Assembly (NCBI GenBank): GCA_945901405.1
Contig: CAMDLH010000029.1
Location: forward strand, 1-44,899
Direction: 5' to 3'
Length of the DNA stretch: 44,899 bases
Source: Bordetella parapertussis
GTDB lineage: Bacteria > Pseudomonadota > Gammaproteobacteria > Burkholderiales > SG8-41
Shown: in pieces, positions 23,455 to 31,506 of the stretch
Layout of the letters: each line of letters begins with the position of its first letter
Numbering within the stretch: the stretch's first letter is position 1
Translations under genes and position numbers: made by a program
Notes under the pieces: generated by a model
What the model was told of the DNA's origin: nothing
Database searches by the model: none
Seen by the model: only the letters and a program-made list of their open reading frames with translations

Positions 23455-25446
23455 TTACCGCGCCACCGGCGCGGCATCTCCCACCTGCTGCGGCGTGGCC
23501 ACGGTTGCGGGCGCGCGCACGGATACCCGGTAACGCCGGTCGCTCGCCGCGAGCAAGCCGCCCAGTGCCATCAGCACGCAGCCGCCCCAGATCCAGTCGA
23601 TAAACGGTTTCACCCACACGCGCACTATCCATGCGCCGGGGGCGACCATTTCGCCGAGTGCCACGTAAAGATCACGTGTAAGCCCGGTGTTGATCGCGGC
23701 CTCGGTCATTGGGTTGCGCTGCACATGGTAAATACGTTTCTCCGGTTTCATCACGGCGATTTTTTCGGTGCCGCGCGTGACTTCGACAGTGCCGCGCGCG
23801 GCGACGTAGTTCGGGCCTTCGACATCGGCCACGCCCATCAGCTTGAATGTATAACCGCCGAGATCGACGGATTCGCCGAATTTCAAGCGCACGTCGGTCT
23901 CGCTCTGATAGCCGCCGACCAAAGTCACACCGATCACGAACACCGCAATGCCCACATGCGCGAGCAACATGCCGTAGTAGCTGCGCGAGGACGCACGCAC
24001 GCGCGTCATGAACGAGCCTTCGGTCTGGCGCAGCCGGTGCATGAGACTCGCCACACTGGTGGATATGATCCACGCCGCGAGCAGCAATCCGAAACTCACA
24101 CCCCACGACCAGTGGCCCATGGTAAACGGCAGCACGAGCGCCACGACGATGCTCACCGCCGCCGCCCATTTAAGACGCGTCGCGAGTTCGGGCACGCTGG
24201 CGGATTTCCAGCGCGCTATCGGCCCCACGCCCATCAGGAATAGCGCCGGCGCCATCAGCGGCACGAACACGGATTCAAAGTACGGCGGCCCGACCGAAAT
24301 CTTGCCCATGCCGAGTGCGTCGAGCGCCAGCGGATACAACGTGCCGAGCAGCACCGTCCCCGCGGCTACCGCCAGCAACACGTTATTCGCAAGCAACAGT
24401 GATTCGCGCGACACCACATCAAACACACCGCCCAGGCCCACCTTGGGCGCGCGCCACGCAAACAGCGCCAGCGAGCCGCCGATCACAACGATCAAAAACG
24501 CGAGGATGAACACACCGCGCTTGGGGTCGGTTGCAAACGCATGCACCGATGTCAGCACGCCGGAGCGCACCAGGAACGTGCCTAGCAGGCTCAATGAAAA
24601 CGCGCTGATCGCCAGCAACACCGTCCAGCTTTTGAATGCGCCGCGTTTTTCGGTCACCGCCAGCGAATGAATCAGCGCAGTGCCCACCAGCCACGGCATG
24701 AACGATGCGTTCTCCACCGGATCCCAGAACCACCAGCCGCCCCAGCCCAGTTCGTAATAAGCCCACCAACTGCCGAGCGCGATGCCCAGCGTAAGAAACA
24801 GCCACGCGACAGTCGTCCACGGCCGCGACCAGCGCGCCCACGCCGCGTCGAGCCGCCCCGACAGCAGTGCCGCGATGGCGAACGCAAACGCCACCGAAAA
24901 ACCGACGTAACCCATGTAGAGCATCGGCGGATGGATCACCATGCCGGGATCTTGCAGCAGCGGATTCAGATCGCGGCCATCGACTGCCGCGGGCAACAGC
25001 CGGTCGAACGGATTCGAGGTGAACAACATGAACGCGAGAAAGCCGATGCTGATCAAGCCCATCACACCCAACACGCGCGCAACCATGTCATCCGGCAAAC
25101 GGCGGCTGAACACCGACACTGCCGTGGTCCACAGCGACAGCATCAACACCCACAACAAGAGCGAGCCTTCGTGCCCGCCCCACACCGCCGCGACACGGTA
25201 TTCGAGCGGCAGCTTGGAGTTGGAGTTCGACGCCACGTACTGCACCGAAAAATCATTGGTGACAAACGCGTATGTAAGGCAGCCGAACGCAATCGCCACG
25301 AACACGAATTGGCCCTGCGCTGCCGGACGCGCCACCGCCATCAGCGCAGCGTCATTGCGCGCCGCGCCCACCAGCGGCAGCACCGCCTGAACAACAGCGA
25401 GGCACATCGCGAGCGAGAGTGCGAATTGACCGAGTTCTGGTATCAC
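23455..25446 (-). CDS. ccmF: cytochrome c haem lyase subunit CcmF
   Basis: A 663-residue polytopic membrane protein of normal length with about 14-15 helices. The tryptophan-rich haem-handling WWD motif is [16 protein letters not shown]. Conserved histidines flank it ([13 protein letters not shown] and [13 protein letters not shown]). Together with CcmH and CcmI it attaches haem from CcmE to apocytochromes. The start overlaps the ccmE stop by 4 bp. No frame problems were seen. Presence of the whole System I set implies production of several c-type cytochromes. Confidence 0.97.
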   Translation of the reverse strand: MIPELGQFALSLAMCLAVVQAVLPLVGAARNDAALMAVARPAAQGQFVFVAIAFGCLTYAFVTNDFSVQYVASNSNSKLPLEYRVAAVWGGHEGSLLLWVLMLSLWTTAVSVFSRRLPDDMVARVLGVMGLISIGFLAFMLFTSNPFDRLLPAAVDGRDLNPLLQDPGMVIHPPMLYMGYVGFSVAFAFAIAALLSGRLDAAWARWSRPWTTVAWLFLTLGIALGSWWAYYELGWGGWWFWDPVENASFMPWLVGTALIHSLAVTEKRGAFKSWTVLLAISAFSLSLLGTFLVRSGVLTSVHAFATDPKRGVFILAFLIVVIGGSLALFAWRAPKVGLGGVFDVVSRESLLLANNVLLAVAAGTVLLGTLYPLALDALGMGKISVGPPYFESVFVPLMAPALFLMGVGPIARWKSASVPELATRLKWAAAVSIVVALVLPFTMGHWSWGVSFGLLLAAWIISTSVASLMHRLRQTEGSFMTRVRASSRSYYGMLLAHVGIAVFVIGVTLVGGYQSETDVRLKFGESVDLGGYTFKLMGVADVEGPNYVAARGTVEVTRGTEKIAVMKPEKRIYHVQRNPMTEAAINTGLTRDLYVALGEMVAPGAWIVRVWVKPFIDWIWGGCVLMALGGLLAASDRRYRVSVRAPATVATPQQVGDAAPVAR

Positions 25447-25910
25447 TTGGATGCACCTCCGCCAACAGGTGCGGCGCTTGGCGCGCGCGCGTCCTGCGCC
25501 TTCTTCACCGCCAGCGCGGCCTCGGAAGGCATGTAGTTTTCATCGTGTTTGGCCAGCACTTCGCTCGCCTTGAACACACCCGACTCCAGCCGCCCCTGCG
25601 CCACCACGCCCTTGCCTTCCTTGAACAAGTCCGGCAACACGCCGCGATAAGCCACGTCGATATTTTTCGCCGTATCGGTGACGACAAAATGCACCGTAAG
25701 CCCATCGCCCTGACGCTTGACGCTGCCCGGCACCACCATGCCGCCGATGCGAAACATTTTATTCTGCGGCGCTTCGTTTGTTGCAACTTGCGTCGGCGTA
25801 TAAAAAAACACCAGATTTTTCTGGAACGCGCCCAGCACCAGCGCGGCGGTGATGCCAATTGCGGCGACACCGCCGGCGATCAGCGCCATGCGTTTGTGAC
25901 GCGGTTTCAT
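25443..25910 (-). CDS. ccmE: haem chaperone CcmE
   Basis: A 155-residue protein with an N-terminal membrane anchor and a beta-barrel OB fold. The covalent haem-binding histidine is H122 in [11 protein letters not shown], followed by the conserved tyrosine. It takes haem from CcmABCD and passes it to CcmF. The ATG at 25910 (MKPRHKRM) was selected: this basic start matches CcmE, while the upstream extension lies inside ccmD and has no homology. ccmD and ccmE overlap by 4 bp (ATGA). Confidence 0.95.
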   Translation of the reverse strand: MKPRHKRMALIAGGVAAIGITAALVLGAFQKNLVFFYTPTQVATNEAPQNKMFRIGGMVVPGSVKRQGDGLTVHFVVTDTAKNIDVAYRGVLPDLFKEGKGVVAQGRLESGVFKASEVLAKHDENYMPSEAALAVKKAQDARAPSAAPVGGGASK

Positions 25911-26065
25911 GGCGTGCCAGCGTTGCGGGACGCCGCCTTTTTGGCGCGCATCCTCAGCAAAATTACTTCGGTAACGATAAGCGCCGCCGTCACGCCGTAC
26001 GATCCCCACACGAAAAACGCATGGCCGCCCATCGCGAGAAAATTATCGATACTGCCCCAGTTCAT
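25907..26065 (-). CDS. ccmD: haem exporter small subunit CcmD
   Basis: A 52-residue single-helix protein ([20 protein letters not shown] then a hydrophobic segment and a basic tail [11 protein letters not shown]). The [16 protein letters not shown] pattern is typical of CcmD, which stabilises the CcmABC-CcmE complex. The ATG has GGGGA upstream; the gene starts one base after the ccmC stop and overlaps ccmE. Confidence 0.92.
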   Translation of the reverse strand: MNWGSIDNFLAMGGHAFFVWGSYGVTAALIVTEVILLRMRAKKAASRNAGTP

Positions 26066-26066
26066 T

Positions 26067-26804
26067 TCAAAGTCCCCGCGTAATTCCTTGTTCGACAACC
26101 CACTCGCTGTTGCGTTCGCGCTCCAGGATAATGCAACGCACGCGCATCAGCGCCACCGCGATGCTGTACATCCAACACGCCAGCGCCATCACCATCATAC
26201 CAGCGAACATCGTGGCCGCCATCGTCGGCGCCTTGGTGAGACTCACCGACGCGCCCTGATGCAGGGTGTTCCACCACTTCACCGAAAAATAAATAATCGG
26301 AATGTTGACCACACCCACCAGCGCCAGCACCGCCGCCGCCTTGTCCGCGCGCCGCGCATCGTCAATCGCCGCATGCAGTGCCATGAAACCAAAATACAAA
26401 AACAGCAATATCAACTCCGACGTTAGCCGCGCATCCCACACCCAATACGTGCCCCACGTCGGCCGGCCCCATAAAGCGCCCGTCCACAACGCAACAAAGG
26501 TGAACATCGCGCCAGTGGGTGCCAGCGCGCTCGCCATCATGCCCGAGAGCCGCGTGTTGAACGACAACGCCATCGCGCCCCAGAACGCCATCACCAGGTA
26601 GATAAACATCGACATCCACGCCGCTGGCACGTGGATGAAAATAATACGATACGACTCGCCTTGCGTGGCATCGGTAGGTGCGACAAAAAATCCGATGTAG
26701 AGCCCCACTGCCGCGAGCACGGCGGCGGCGATGCCAAACCACGGCGCTAGCACGCCCGCGAGCGGATAAAAACTCTGAGGCGAAGAGTATTTAAACCAGT
26801 TCAT
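26067..26804 (-). CDS. ccmC: haem export membrane protein CcmC
   Basis: A 245-residue six-helix membrane protein. The haem-handling WWD motif is WGTYWVWDARLTSE, and conserved histidines occur in IFIHVPAAWMS and WWNTLHQGAS. CcmC loads haem onto CcmE. It lies 27 bp from ccmB. This short spacer contains a perfect FNR-type palindrome (26811-26824) only 7 bp upstream of the ATG. Confidence 0.96.
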   Translation of the reverse strand: MNWFKYSSPQSFYPLAGVLAPWFGIAAAVLAAVGLYIGFFVAPTDATQGESYRIIFIHVPAAWMSMFIYLVMAFWGAMALSFNTRLSGMMASALAPTGAMFTFVALWTGALWGRPTWGTYWVWDARLTSELILLFLYFGFMALHAAIDDARRADKAAAVLALVGVVNIPIIYFSVKWWNTLHQGASVSLTKAPTMAATMFAGMMVMALACWMYSIAVALMRVRCIILERERNSEWVVEQGITRGL

Positions 26805-26810
26805 AGTCCG

Positions 26811-26824
26811 TTGATCCAGATCAA
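26811..26824. promoter_or_regulatory. perfect FNR-type palindrome in the ccmB-ccmC spacer
   Basis: TTGATCCAGATCAA is identical to the box upstream of the CBS gene. Its centre is 13.5 bp from the ccmC ATG, so a class II start would fall inside ccmC. It cannot activate ccmC in the usual way. It might repress, act on translation-level spacing, or be accidental. Confidence 0.4.
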
Positions 26825-26831
26825 TCCCGCG

Positions 26832-27500
26832 TTAATCCACCGCAATGCGCAAAGCCGCCGCCACCGGCCACGGTGAAAACGCCGCCGCAAAGGTAAGCAA
26901 CGCGCCGAGCAACATCAGATACGCGCTGGCATCCATGCCGGATGCGGCGGCATCCACCGCGCCCGCGCCCAAAATCAGCACCGGAATATACAACGGCAGC
27001 ACCAGCAGTGCGGTGAGCACCCCCGAACCGCGAAGGCCCAATGTCAAAGCCGCGCCTATCGCGCCGATCAGCGACAGCACCGGCGTGCCCAGCAGCAGCG
27101 AGGCCACCAGCGTAATCATCGCGTCGCTGGGTATGCCGAATTGCAGCGCCAGCAGCGGCGAAATCAGGCACAGCGGCAGCCCGGTCACCAGCCAATGCGC
27201 GAATATCTTGCCGGCGGCCAGCACCGCCAGTGGTTCGGGCGTGAGCAGCATTTGCTCAAGCGTGCCGTCGGCGTGATCGGCGGCGAACATGCGCCCCAAA
27301 GCGAGCATCGACGCCAAGAGTGCGGCCACCCACACCACTCCCGGGCCGATCGCGCGCAGCAAATTCGCCTCCGGCCCCACGCCAAAAGGAAACAGACTGG
27401 TCACAATGACGAAAAACACCAGCGTGTTGGCAAAGTCCGCGCGGCGGCGTAGTGCGAGCAGCAGATCGCGGCGGATGATCAGTTTTAGCGCGGTCAGCAT
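26832..27500 (-). CDS. ccmB: haem exporter permease CcmB
   Basis: A 222-residue six-helix ABC-transporter permease. It shows the family patterns RRDLLLALRRRADFANTLVF near the N-terminus and FAADHADGTLEQMLLTPEPL in the cytoplasmic loop that contacts CcmA. With CcmA and CcmC it forms the complex that releases holo-CcmE. The start ATG is at 27500. About 105 bp separate it from ccmA, unusual for genes that normally overlap; the space holds an inverted repeat. Confidence 0.95.
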   Translation of the reverse strand: MLTALKLIIRRDLLLALRRRADFANTLVFFVIVTSLFPFGVGPEANLLRAIGPGVVWVAALLASMLALGRMFAADHADGTLEQMLLTPEPLAVLAAGKIFAHWLVTGLPLCLISPLLALQFGIPSDAMITLVASLLLGTPVLSLIGAIGAALTLGLRGSGVLTALLVLPLYIPVLILGAGAVDAAASGMDASAYLMLLGALLTFAAAFSPWPVAAALRIAVD

Positions 27501-27522
27501 GCGTGTGCTGCGTCATTGTTTT

Positions 27523-27587
27523 CCCTCACCCCGGCACTCTGCTCCGCTGCAAGTGTTCCCTTGTACCGGAGAAAGCAGGCGTGAGGG
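27523..27587. repeat. imperfect inverted repeat between ccmA and ccmB
   Basis: The outer arms CCCTCAC (27523-27529) and GTGAGGG (27581-27587) are perfect. Inner parts match loosely (CTGCTCCG near 27540 and CGGAGAAAGCAG near 27567). It resembles the CCCTCACCC-type dispersed palindromes common in proteobacterial intergenic DNA and enlarges an otherwise compact operon junction. Confidence 0.5.
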
Positions 27588-27605
27588 ACGCTCTTGACGT
27601 GAATT

Positions 27606-28226
27606 TTATCCACCCAGTGTTACCGTGAGTCTGAGCACCGCGACGATATCAACCGGCTGATGCGTGGTGTAAATAACCGCGCCGCCATTGGCAAGATGTG
27701 CCGCGATCAACTCACGCAGGCGCTCCACCGCACCCACGTCGAGCGCGCTGAACGGCTCATCCAGCACCCACGCGCCGCCACGCTTCGCAAGCGCCAGGCG
27801 TGACAACGCCACGCGCCGCCGCTGCCCCTGCGACAGCACGCGCGCGGGCAAGTGCGCGCAATGCGCGACGCCGAACTGCTCCAGCGCCGCGGCTGCATCG
27901 GCTTGCGTCGCGGCGTAACCGGCAAGCGCGTTGGCAAATTCAAGGTTTTCCAGCGCCGTCAGATCGTCTTTGAGCGCGTTGGCGTGGCCGATGTAGATCA
28001 AGTGGCGCATGTATTCTTCGCGCGCCTTGCGAATTGAGTCGCCGTGCCAGCGCACCTCGCCGTGCTCCGGCGTCGCCAGTCCGCACACGATGCGCAGGAG
28101 ACTGGTCTTGCCGCTGCCGTTCGCACCCGCTACGTGTAGCAATGTGCCGGATTCGAGTTTGAAATCGACATCGCGAAACAACGTGCGTTCGCCACGCACG
28201 CAGCAAAGCGCACGCGCTTCAAGCAT
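27606..28226 (-). CDS. ccmA: haem exporter ATPase CcmA
   Basis: A 206-residue ABC ATPase. Walker A is GANGSGKT (34-41), the signature LSQGQRRRVALSRL and Walker B AWVLDEPFSALD; the switch histidine is in YTTHQP. It powers release of haem-loaded CcmE. The ATG at 28226 follows GAGG at suitable distance; a GTG six codons upstream is less likely. First gene of ccmABCDEFGHI. Its promoter should be in the 112 bp upstream, which is AT-rich, or transcription may enter from the ccoGH-tauE genes. Confidence 0.95.
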   Translation of the reverse strand: MLEARALCCVRGERTLFRDVDFKLESGTLLHVAGANGSGKTSLLRIVCGLATPEHGEVRWHGDSIRKAREEYMRHLIYIGHANALKDDLTALENLEFANALAGYAATQADAAAALEQFGVAHCAHLPARVLSQGQRRRVALSRLALAKRGGAWVLDEPFSALDVGAVERLRELIAAHLANGGAVIYTTHQPVDIVAVLRLTVTLGG

Positions 28227-28338
28227 GACAGCCGCCTCGCGCACGAGTATACACGCTTAAAAAAAATCCATACAAATCATGGAGTTATTATACCCCACGC
28301 TTGCCATTCAACGTGGCAGCCATGTACGTTCATTGCGC

Positions 28339-29091
28339 TCAGTGCGCTTGCAAATTCAAGCCCGGCAACGCCATGCAGAAAAATCCGGAGCGTGACATAG
28401 CGTGTGCCGGCTGCGATGCCTGGATCAGACTGAAAACACCGGCGCTGGCAATCAGCAGCGCCGCGGCCGCTTGCACGATGCGTGACGCGAGCGCGCGGCG
28501 TACGTAATCCCAGAACGTCGCGATCAACAACAGATTGGGCAGCGTGCCCAAGCCGAATGCGAGCATCACCAGCGCGCCCTCCACGGCGCTGCCGGTGGCG
28601 AGCGCGGTAATCAGCATCGCGTAAACCATGCCGCACGGCAACCAACCCCACGCCAGCCCCAGGCCGTACGCGCGCGCCGCGTTATCCGCCGGCAGAAAGC
28701 GGCGCGACAACGGCCGCACATGCCGCCACAGCAGCGCGCCAGCGTCCTCCAGCGTGCGCACCGCGGGCTTGTAACCGGCGATCACCAGCGCGTAGACAAG
28801 CAGCGCAACACCTGCCGCGGCCATCACGATTTGCTGCGCCGATGCGCCGCCGCGCAAGCTAAGGCCGGCCGCTCCCAGCGCACCGGCGAGCACGCCGCCA
28901 GCGGCGTAACTTGTGATGCGTCCGGCGTTGTAGGCGAGCGCGCGCCGCCAGCGCCCGGCCGCCGGGCGCGCGCCGCAACCTGGGGCGCACGTGGCGCCGG
29001 CGATGCCGCCGCACATCGCCGCGCAATGCACGCCATTGAGCAGTCCGGCCGCGAACGCGGTAATTACTATGGTTTCAAGCCAGCCGATCAT
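28339..29091 (-). CDS. TauE/SafE-like (DsbD-type) membrane protein of the cbb3 cluster
   Basis: A 250-residue membrane protein with about six helices. CGGIAGA near residue 28 (HCAAMCGGIAGATCAPGC) and the later WGWLPCGMVYAML give the paired conserved Cys/Gly-Pro-Cys motifs of the COG2836 family. In betaproteobacteria this gene regularly follows ccoH and a small membrane protein, and it is thought to help metal delivery or assembly of cbb3 oxidase; the transported species is unproven. The C-terminal tail (MSRSGFFCMALPGLNLQAH) looks non-homologous and may be a read-through of a slightly shorter gene. It starts 15 bp after the small membrane protein. Confidence 0.87.
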   Translation of the reverse strand: MIGWLETIVITAFAAGLLNGVHCAAMCGGIAGATCAPGCGARPAAGRWRRALAYNAGRITSYAAGGVLAGALGAAGLSLRGGASAQQIVMAAAGVALLVYALVIAGYKPAVRTLEDAGALLWRHVRPLSRRFLPADNAARAYGLGLAWGWLPCGMVYAMLITALATGSAVEGALVMLAFGLGTLPNLLLIATFWDYVRRALASRIVQAAAALLIASAGVFSLIQASQPAHAMSRSGFFCMALPGLNLQAH

Positions 29092-29106
29092 TGGATTTTC
29101 GGGTGG

Positions 29107-29355
29107 TCAGTCCCGTCCCTCGGCGGGCGCTCGCGATTCATCCGTGCCACGCTGCAGCCAGCAAGTCAGCGCGCTCGACACCGCGCCGAATGCCCAGAAC
29201 ATGAAAAAGCCCAGTGTGTACACTGCAGTGCGGCTCAATTCCAAGGGCTGTCCGAACAGATGCAGATCGGCGGGATCGACCATGGTGAAAAAAATACCTT
29301 CGGCGATGCCGCCCACCAGAAACGACGGCCACAATATCCACATTGCGTATTTCAT
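29107..29355 (-). CDS. small two-helix membrane protein of the cbb3 cluster
   Basis: An 82-residue protein with two hydrophobic segments (MWILWPSFLVGGIAEGIFF and YTLGFFMFWAFGAVSSALT) and a polar tail. I recognise the position, not a function: genes of this size and pattern commonly sit between ccoH and the TauE-like gene. The ATG at 29355 has a purine-rich GGGGGAAGAG leader and gives the natural start; the longer open frame upstream overlaps ccoH and is not used. The DPADL segment between the helices probably faces the periplasm. Confidence 0.75.
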   Translation of the reverse strand: MKYAMWILWPSFLVGGIAEGIFFTMVDPADLHLFGQPLELSRTAVYTLGFFMFWAFGAVSSALTCWLQRGTDESRAPAEGRD

Positions 29356-29371
29356 GGCTCTTCCCCCGGCT

Positions 29372-29869
29372 CTAATGTGGCGTGAGTTCGGCGTGCCTGG
29401 CGCCAGGCAGCCGCAACTCTCCCGTGAGCCGCCACGTGCGCTCGCGGTCTCCAAGTACGATGCGCCAGCGCCCGGCGGCGAGCGGCGGAAACGCCGTTTC
29501 AAATGCGCCGCCGCCGCGCGCGATGAGCGGCAACTCAATATCCATGCCGGGGCGCGTTGAATGCACCGCGCGTAGCGTAAGTTGCGTGGACGCCGGTTCG
29601 CGGTTCATGCGGATCGTGGCGTGGCGGTTTTCGGTATTCACCGTCACGCGCGCACTATAGGCAAGCGCGCTCGCCGCCGCATCGCGCGACAACACCTGAT
29701 TCACCGCCAGCCCCTGCTTGTAGTAATCGTCGGCCACCAGACCGTCGTTGCTGACCAGCGCGAGCCACACCGTGATCGCGCAGGCGGCGATCACCAGCGC
29801 CGGCCCCGCCATCAATATCCACGGCCAGGGTTCGGTATACCAGGGTTTTACGGCGATGTGCGTGTGCAT
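29372..29869 (-). CDS. ccoH: cbb3 oxidase assembly protein CcoH (FixH)
   Basis: A 165-residue FixH-family protein. It starts with the conserved KPWYTEPWPWILMAGPA leading into one membrane helix, then DDYYKQGLAVNQVLSRD, and a periplasmic domain. CcoH is needed for stable assembly of the cbb3 oxidase. AGGAG precedes the ATG; the gene is 10 bp after the ccoG remnant. It is intact, although the oxidase genes it should serve are missing from this locus. Confidence 0.93.
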   Translation of the reverse strand: MHTHIAVKPWYTEPWPWILMAGPALVIAACAITVWLALVSNDGLVADDYYKQGLAVNQVLSRDAAASALAYSARVTVNTENRHATIRMNREPASTQLTLRAVHSTRPGMDIELPLIARGGGAFETAFPPLAAGRWRIVLGDRERTWRLTGELRLPGARHAELTPH

Positions 29870-29879
29870 GGCGCGCTCC

Positions 29880-30605
29880 TCACTTCATGTAAAAACGGGA
29901 TTTTTCTTCCACCTTCAGCGCCAGATCGTCTAGCGATTCGACGTGAAAGCGGATTGTGTGCGAGCCGGGCGTGAGCTGCGCCGGATTGGCGCGCACTGTC
30001 ACCGCCACACCGGTGGTCGTCGCACCCGCCACGGTAACCGGCTGCGCGGCGATCACCTGCAAGCCGGCAACGCCCGTGGCGCGTATCGCATAACGGTGCG
30101 CGCGCTCGCCGGTATTCATGATCTGCAGGCGGTAGACGTTTTCGATCATGCCCTCGCGCGTCTCGCGTGCAAGCGCCGCGCGGTCGCGAATCACATCGAC
30201 CTTCAGCGGCGTGCGCAGATACAGCGCCCCCAGAAAAACACTCACGATAATGCCCAACAACGCGCCGTAGATCAGCGTGCGCGCACGCAGCACGCGCCGC
30301 CACATACCGCGCGCATTCAGATTTCGCGTCAGCGCGTTCTGTGTCGAATAACGTATGAGGCCGTGCGCGTAGCCCATCTTGTCCATCACCTGATCGCAGC
30401 CGTCGATGCACGCGGCGCAGCCGATGCACTCGTATTGCAGGCCCTTGCGGATGTCGATGCCGGTGGGACACACCTGCACGCAAATGTTGCAATCGACGCA
30501 ATCGCCCACGCCGAGTTTGGCGCGGTCGGCGCCGCGCCCGCGCGCGCCGCGCGGCTCGCCGCGTCTGGCGTCGTAGGTGATGACGAGCGTGTCATGATCG
30601 AACAT
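29880..30605 (-). pseudogene. ccoG: C-terminal half of CcoG (FixG), 5' end missing
   Basis: 241 residues from [12 protein letters not shown] to the C-terminus. Two [4Fe-4S] ferredoxin motifs are complete (C36, C39, C42, C46 and C60, C63, C66, C70). One membrane helix (LIYGALLGIIVSVFLGAL) and the FixG C-terminal Ig-like domain follow. Homology extends a few codons upstream (YARFQSA), then breaks at about 30624-30629, where the DNA becomes CcoN in another frame; a TGA lies directly upstream in the CcoG frame. A full CcoG is about 470 residues with several N-terminal helices and a copper-binding region, all lost here. An internal ATG could allow a truncated product, but it would lack the membrane reductase part. 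Confidence 0.9.
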
Positions 30606-31461
30606 CGCGCTCTGAAAACGCGCATAGCGTCACCGCCGCCAGCACGATTACCGCCTGCCAGCCCCAGAAGGTGAATGACGCCAGCGCCGGGCTGAACAAC
30701 CGTGCGTGGCAGGTGCGCTGCACGACGTAATAGGAGGTCGTGAACAGCGCCGAGCCGCCGAAGGCGAAGATCACCGCATTGGTATGCAGCGGGCGCAGCC
30801 TGCCGTATGATAACCAGGGCGTGAGATTCAACTCCGGCCAGATCAGTTGCGCGGCGATGATGATGGCCGCAAGAGACAGTCCGGCCTGACCGCCGCCAAC
30901 GATGAGTACCGCGGGTTCGCGGTCGCTATACGCCTGGATGGCGTCGCGCTGTTCCTTCCAGTTGGTGCCGCCGAAGTTGCGCGAAAAGGCCTCGCCGGTA
31001 GGGCAGCGCTTGCCGATTTTTTCCTCGAAGCCTTTCAGCTCGTGCAGGCTGGTCATTAGCTGAAACGCCTTTGAAGGCTCATTGACCGGCAGCCTCACTA
31101 CGCCAAAGCCGCGTCCGACCGCGGTCTCGAACTGGAAAATGCCCTCGATGACATCGATTCCGGCTCTCTGCACGCGACGCGGTGGTGTGCGTCCTTCGGC
31201 GATGGCAAACCCGCGTGCCTTGGCGGTTCCCTGCTTTGCCACCATCAAGGCTGCAATGTCCTTGGCGCCCTGGCTCGGCGTGATCGACCAGGTAAACGCA
31301 AGCAGGTCGCGCCAGTGACCGTCGGGTGCAAAGAGCGACGCGACAGACGTCTGGCTTTCGCTGTGCAGGGCCACGTTGAGCTGATCGAGCCATTGCCCGA
31401 CAAGCGCCGCGTCGGACTGGACGGCAGTATTCTCTAAAACAATTTTATTTGCGTTATCCAT
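30592..31461 (-). CDS. chimeric reading frame: flavin monooxygenase N-terminus fused to a CcoN fragment
   Basis: A 289-codon open frame starting at an ATG with GAGGAG upstream. Residues 1-199 match the N-terminus of a two-part monooxygenase: an NTF2/SnoaL-like region followed by the first FAD strand [17 protein letters not shown]. From residue 200 to 279 the sequence is cytochrome cbb3 subunit I ([31 protein letters not shown] with the haem-b histidine H226, [18 protein letters not shown]). After residue 279 it runs ten codons out of frame in ccoG DNA and stops. Neither half is complete: the FAD domain ends after its first loop, and CcoN loses most helices. The product should not be functional. 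It is either a deletion/insertion scar or an assembly chimera. Confidence 0.85.
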   Translation of the reverse strand: MDNANKIVLENTAVQSDAALVGQWLDQLNVALHSESQTSVASLFAPDGHWRDLLAFTWSITPSQGAKDIAALMVAKQGTAKARGFAIAEGRTPPRRVQRAGIDVIEGIFQFETAVGRGFGVVRLPVNEPSKAFQLMTSLHELKGFEEKIGKRCPTGEAFSRNFGGTNWKEQRDAIQAYSDREPAVLIVGGGQAGLSLAAIIIAAQLIWPELNLTPWLSYGRLRPLHTNAVIFAFGGSALFTTSYYVVQRTCHARLFSPALASFTFWGWQAVIVLAAVTLCAFSERDVRS

Positions 31462-31471
31462 CAGTTGCTCC

Positions 31472-31504
31472 TCACTGGGTAAGTTCACGATAAAGAATGT
31501 CCAT
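31472..31504 (-). pseudogene. ccoS: ccoS remnant, five native codons
   Basis: Two bases after the ccoI stop an ATG begins MDILY, the usual start of CcoS, a short one-helix protein normally placed exactly here. After TAT (31490-31492) the sequence changes to the leader of the monooxygenase fragment and the frame ends after RELTQ. The remaining roughly 45 codons, including the membrane helix, are absent. Confidence 0.65.
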
Positions 31505-31506
31505 GC

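Noticed and set aside
30605..30864. Calling a ccoN gene
   Set aside because: Only about 80 residues covering the first helices are present and they are fused to foreign sequence; CcoN is about 470 residues.
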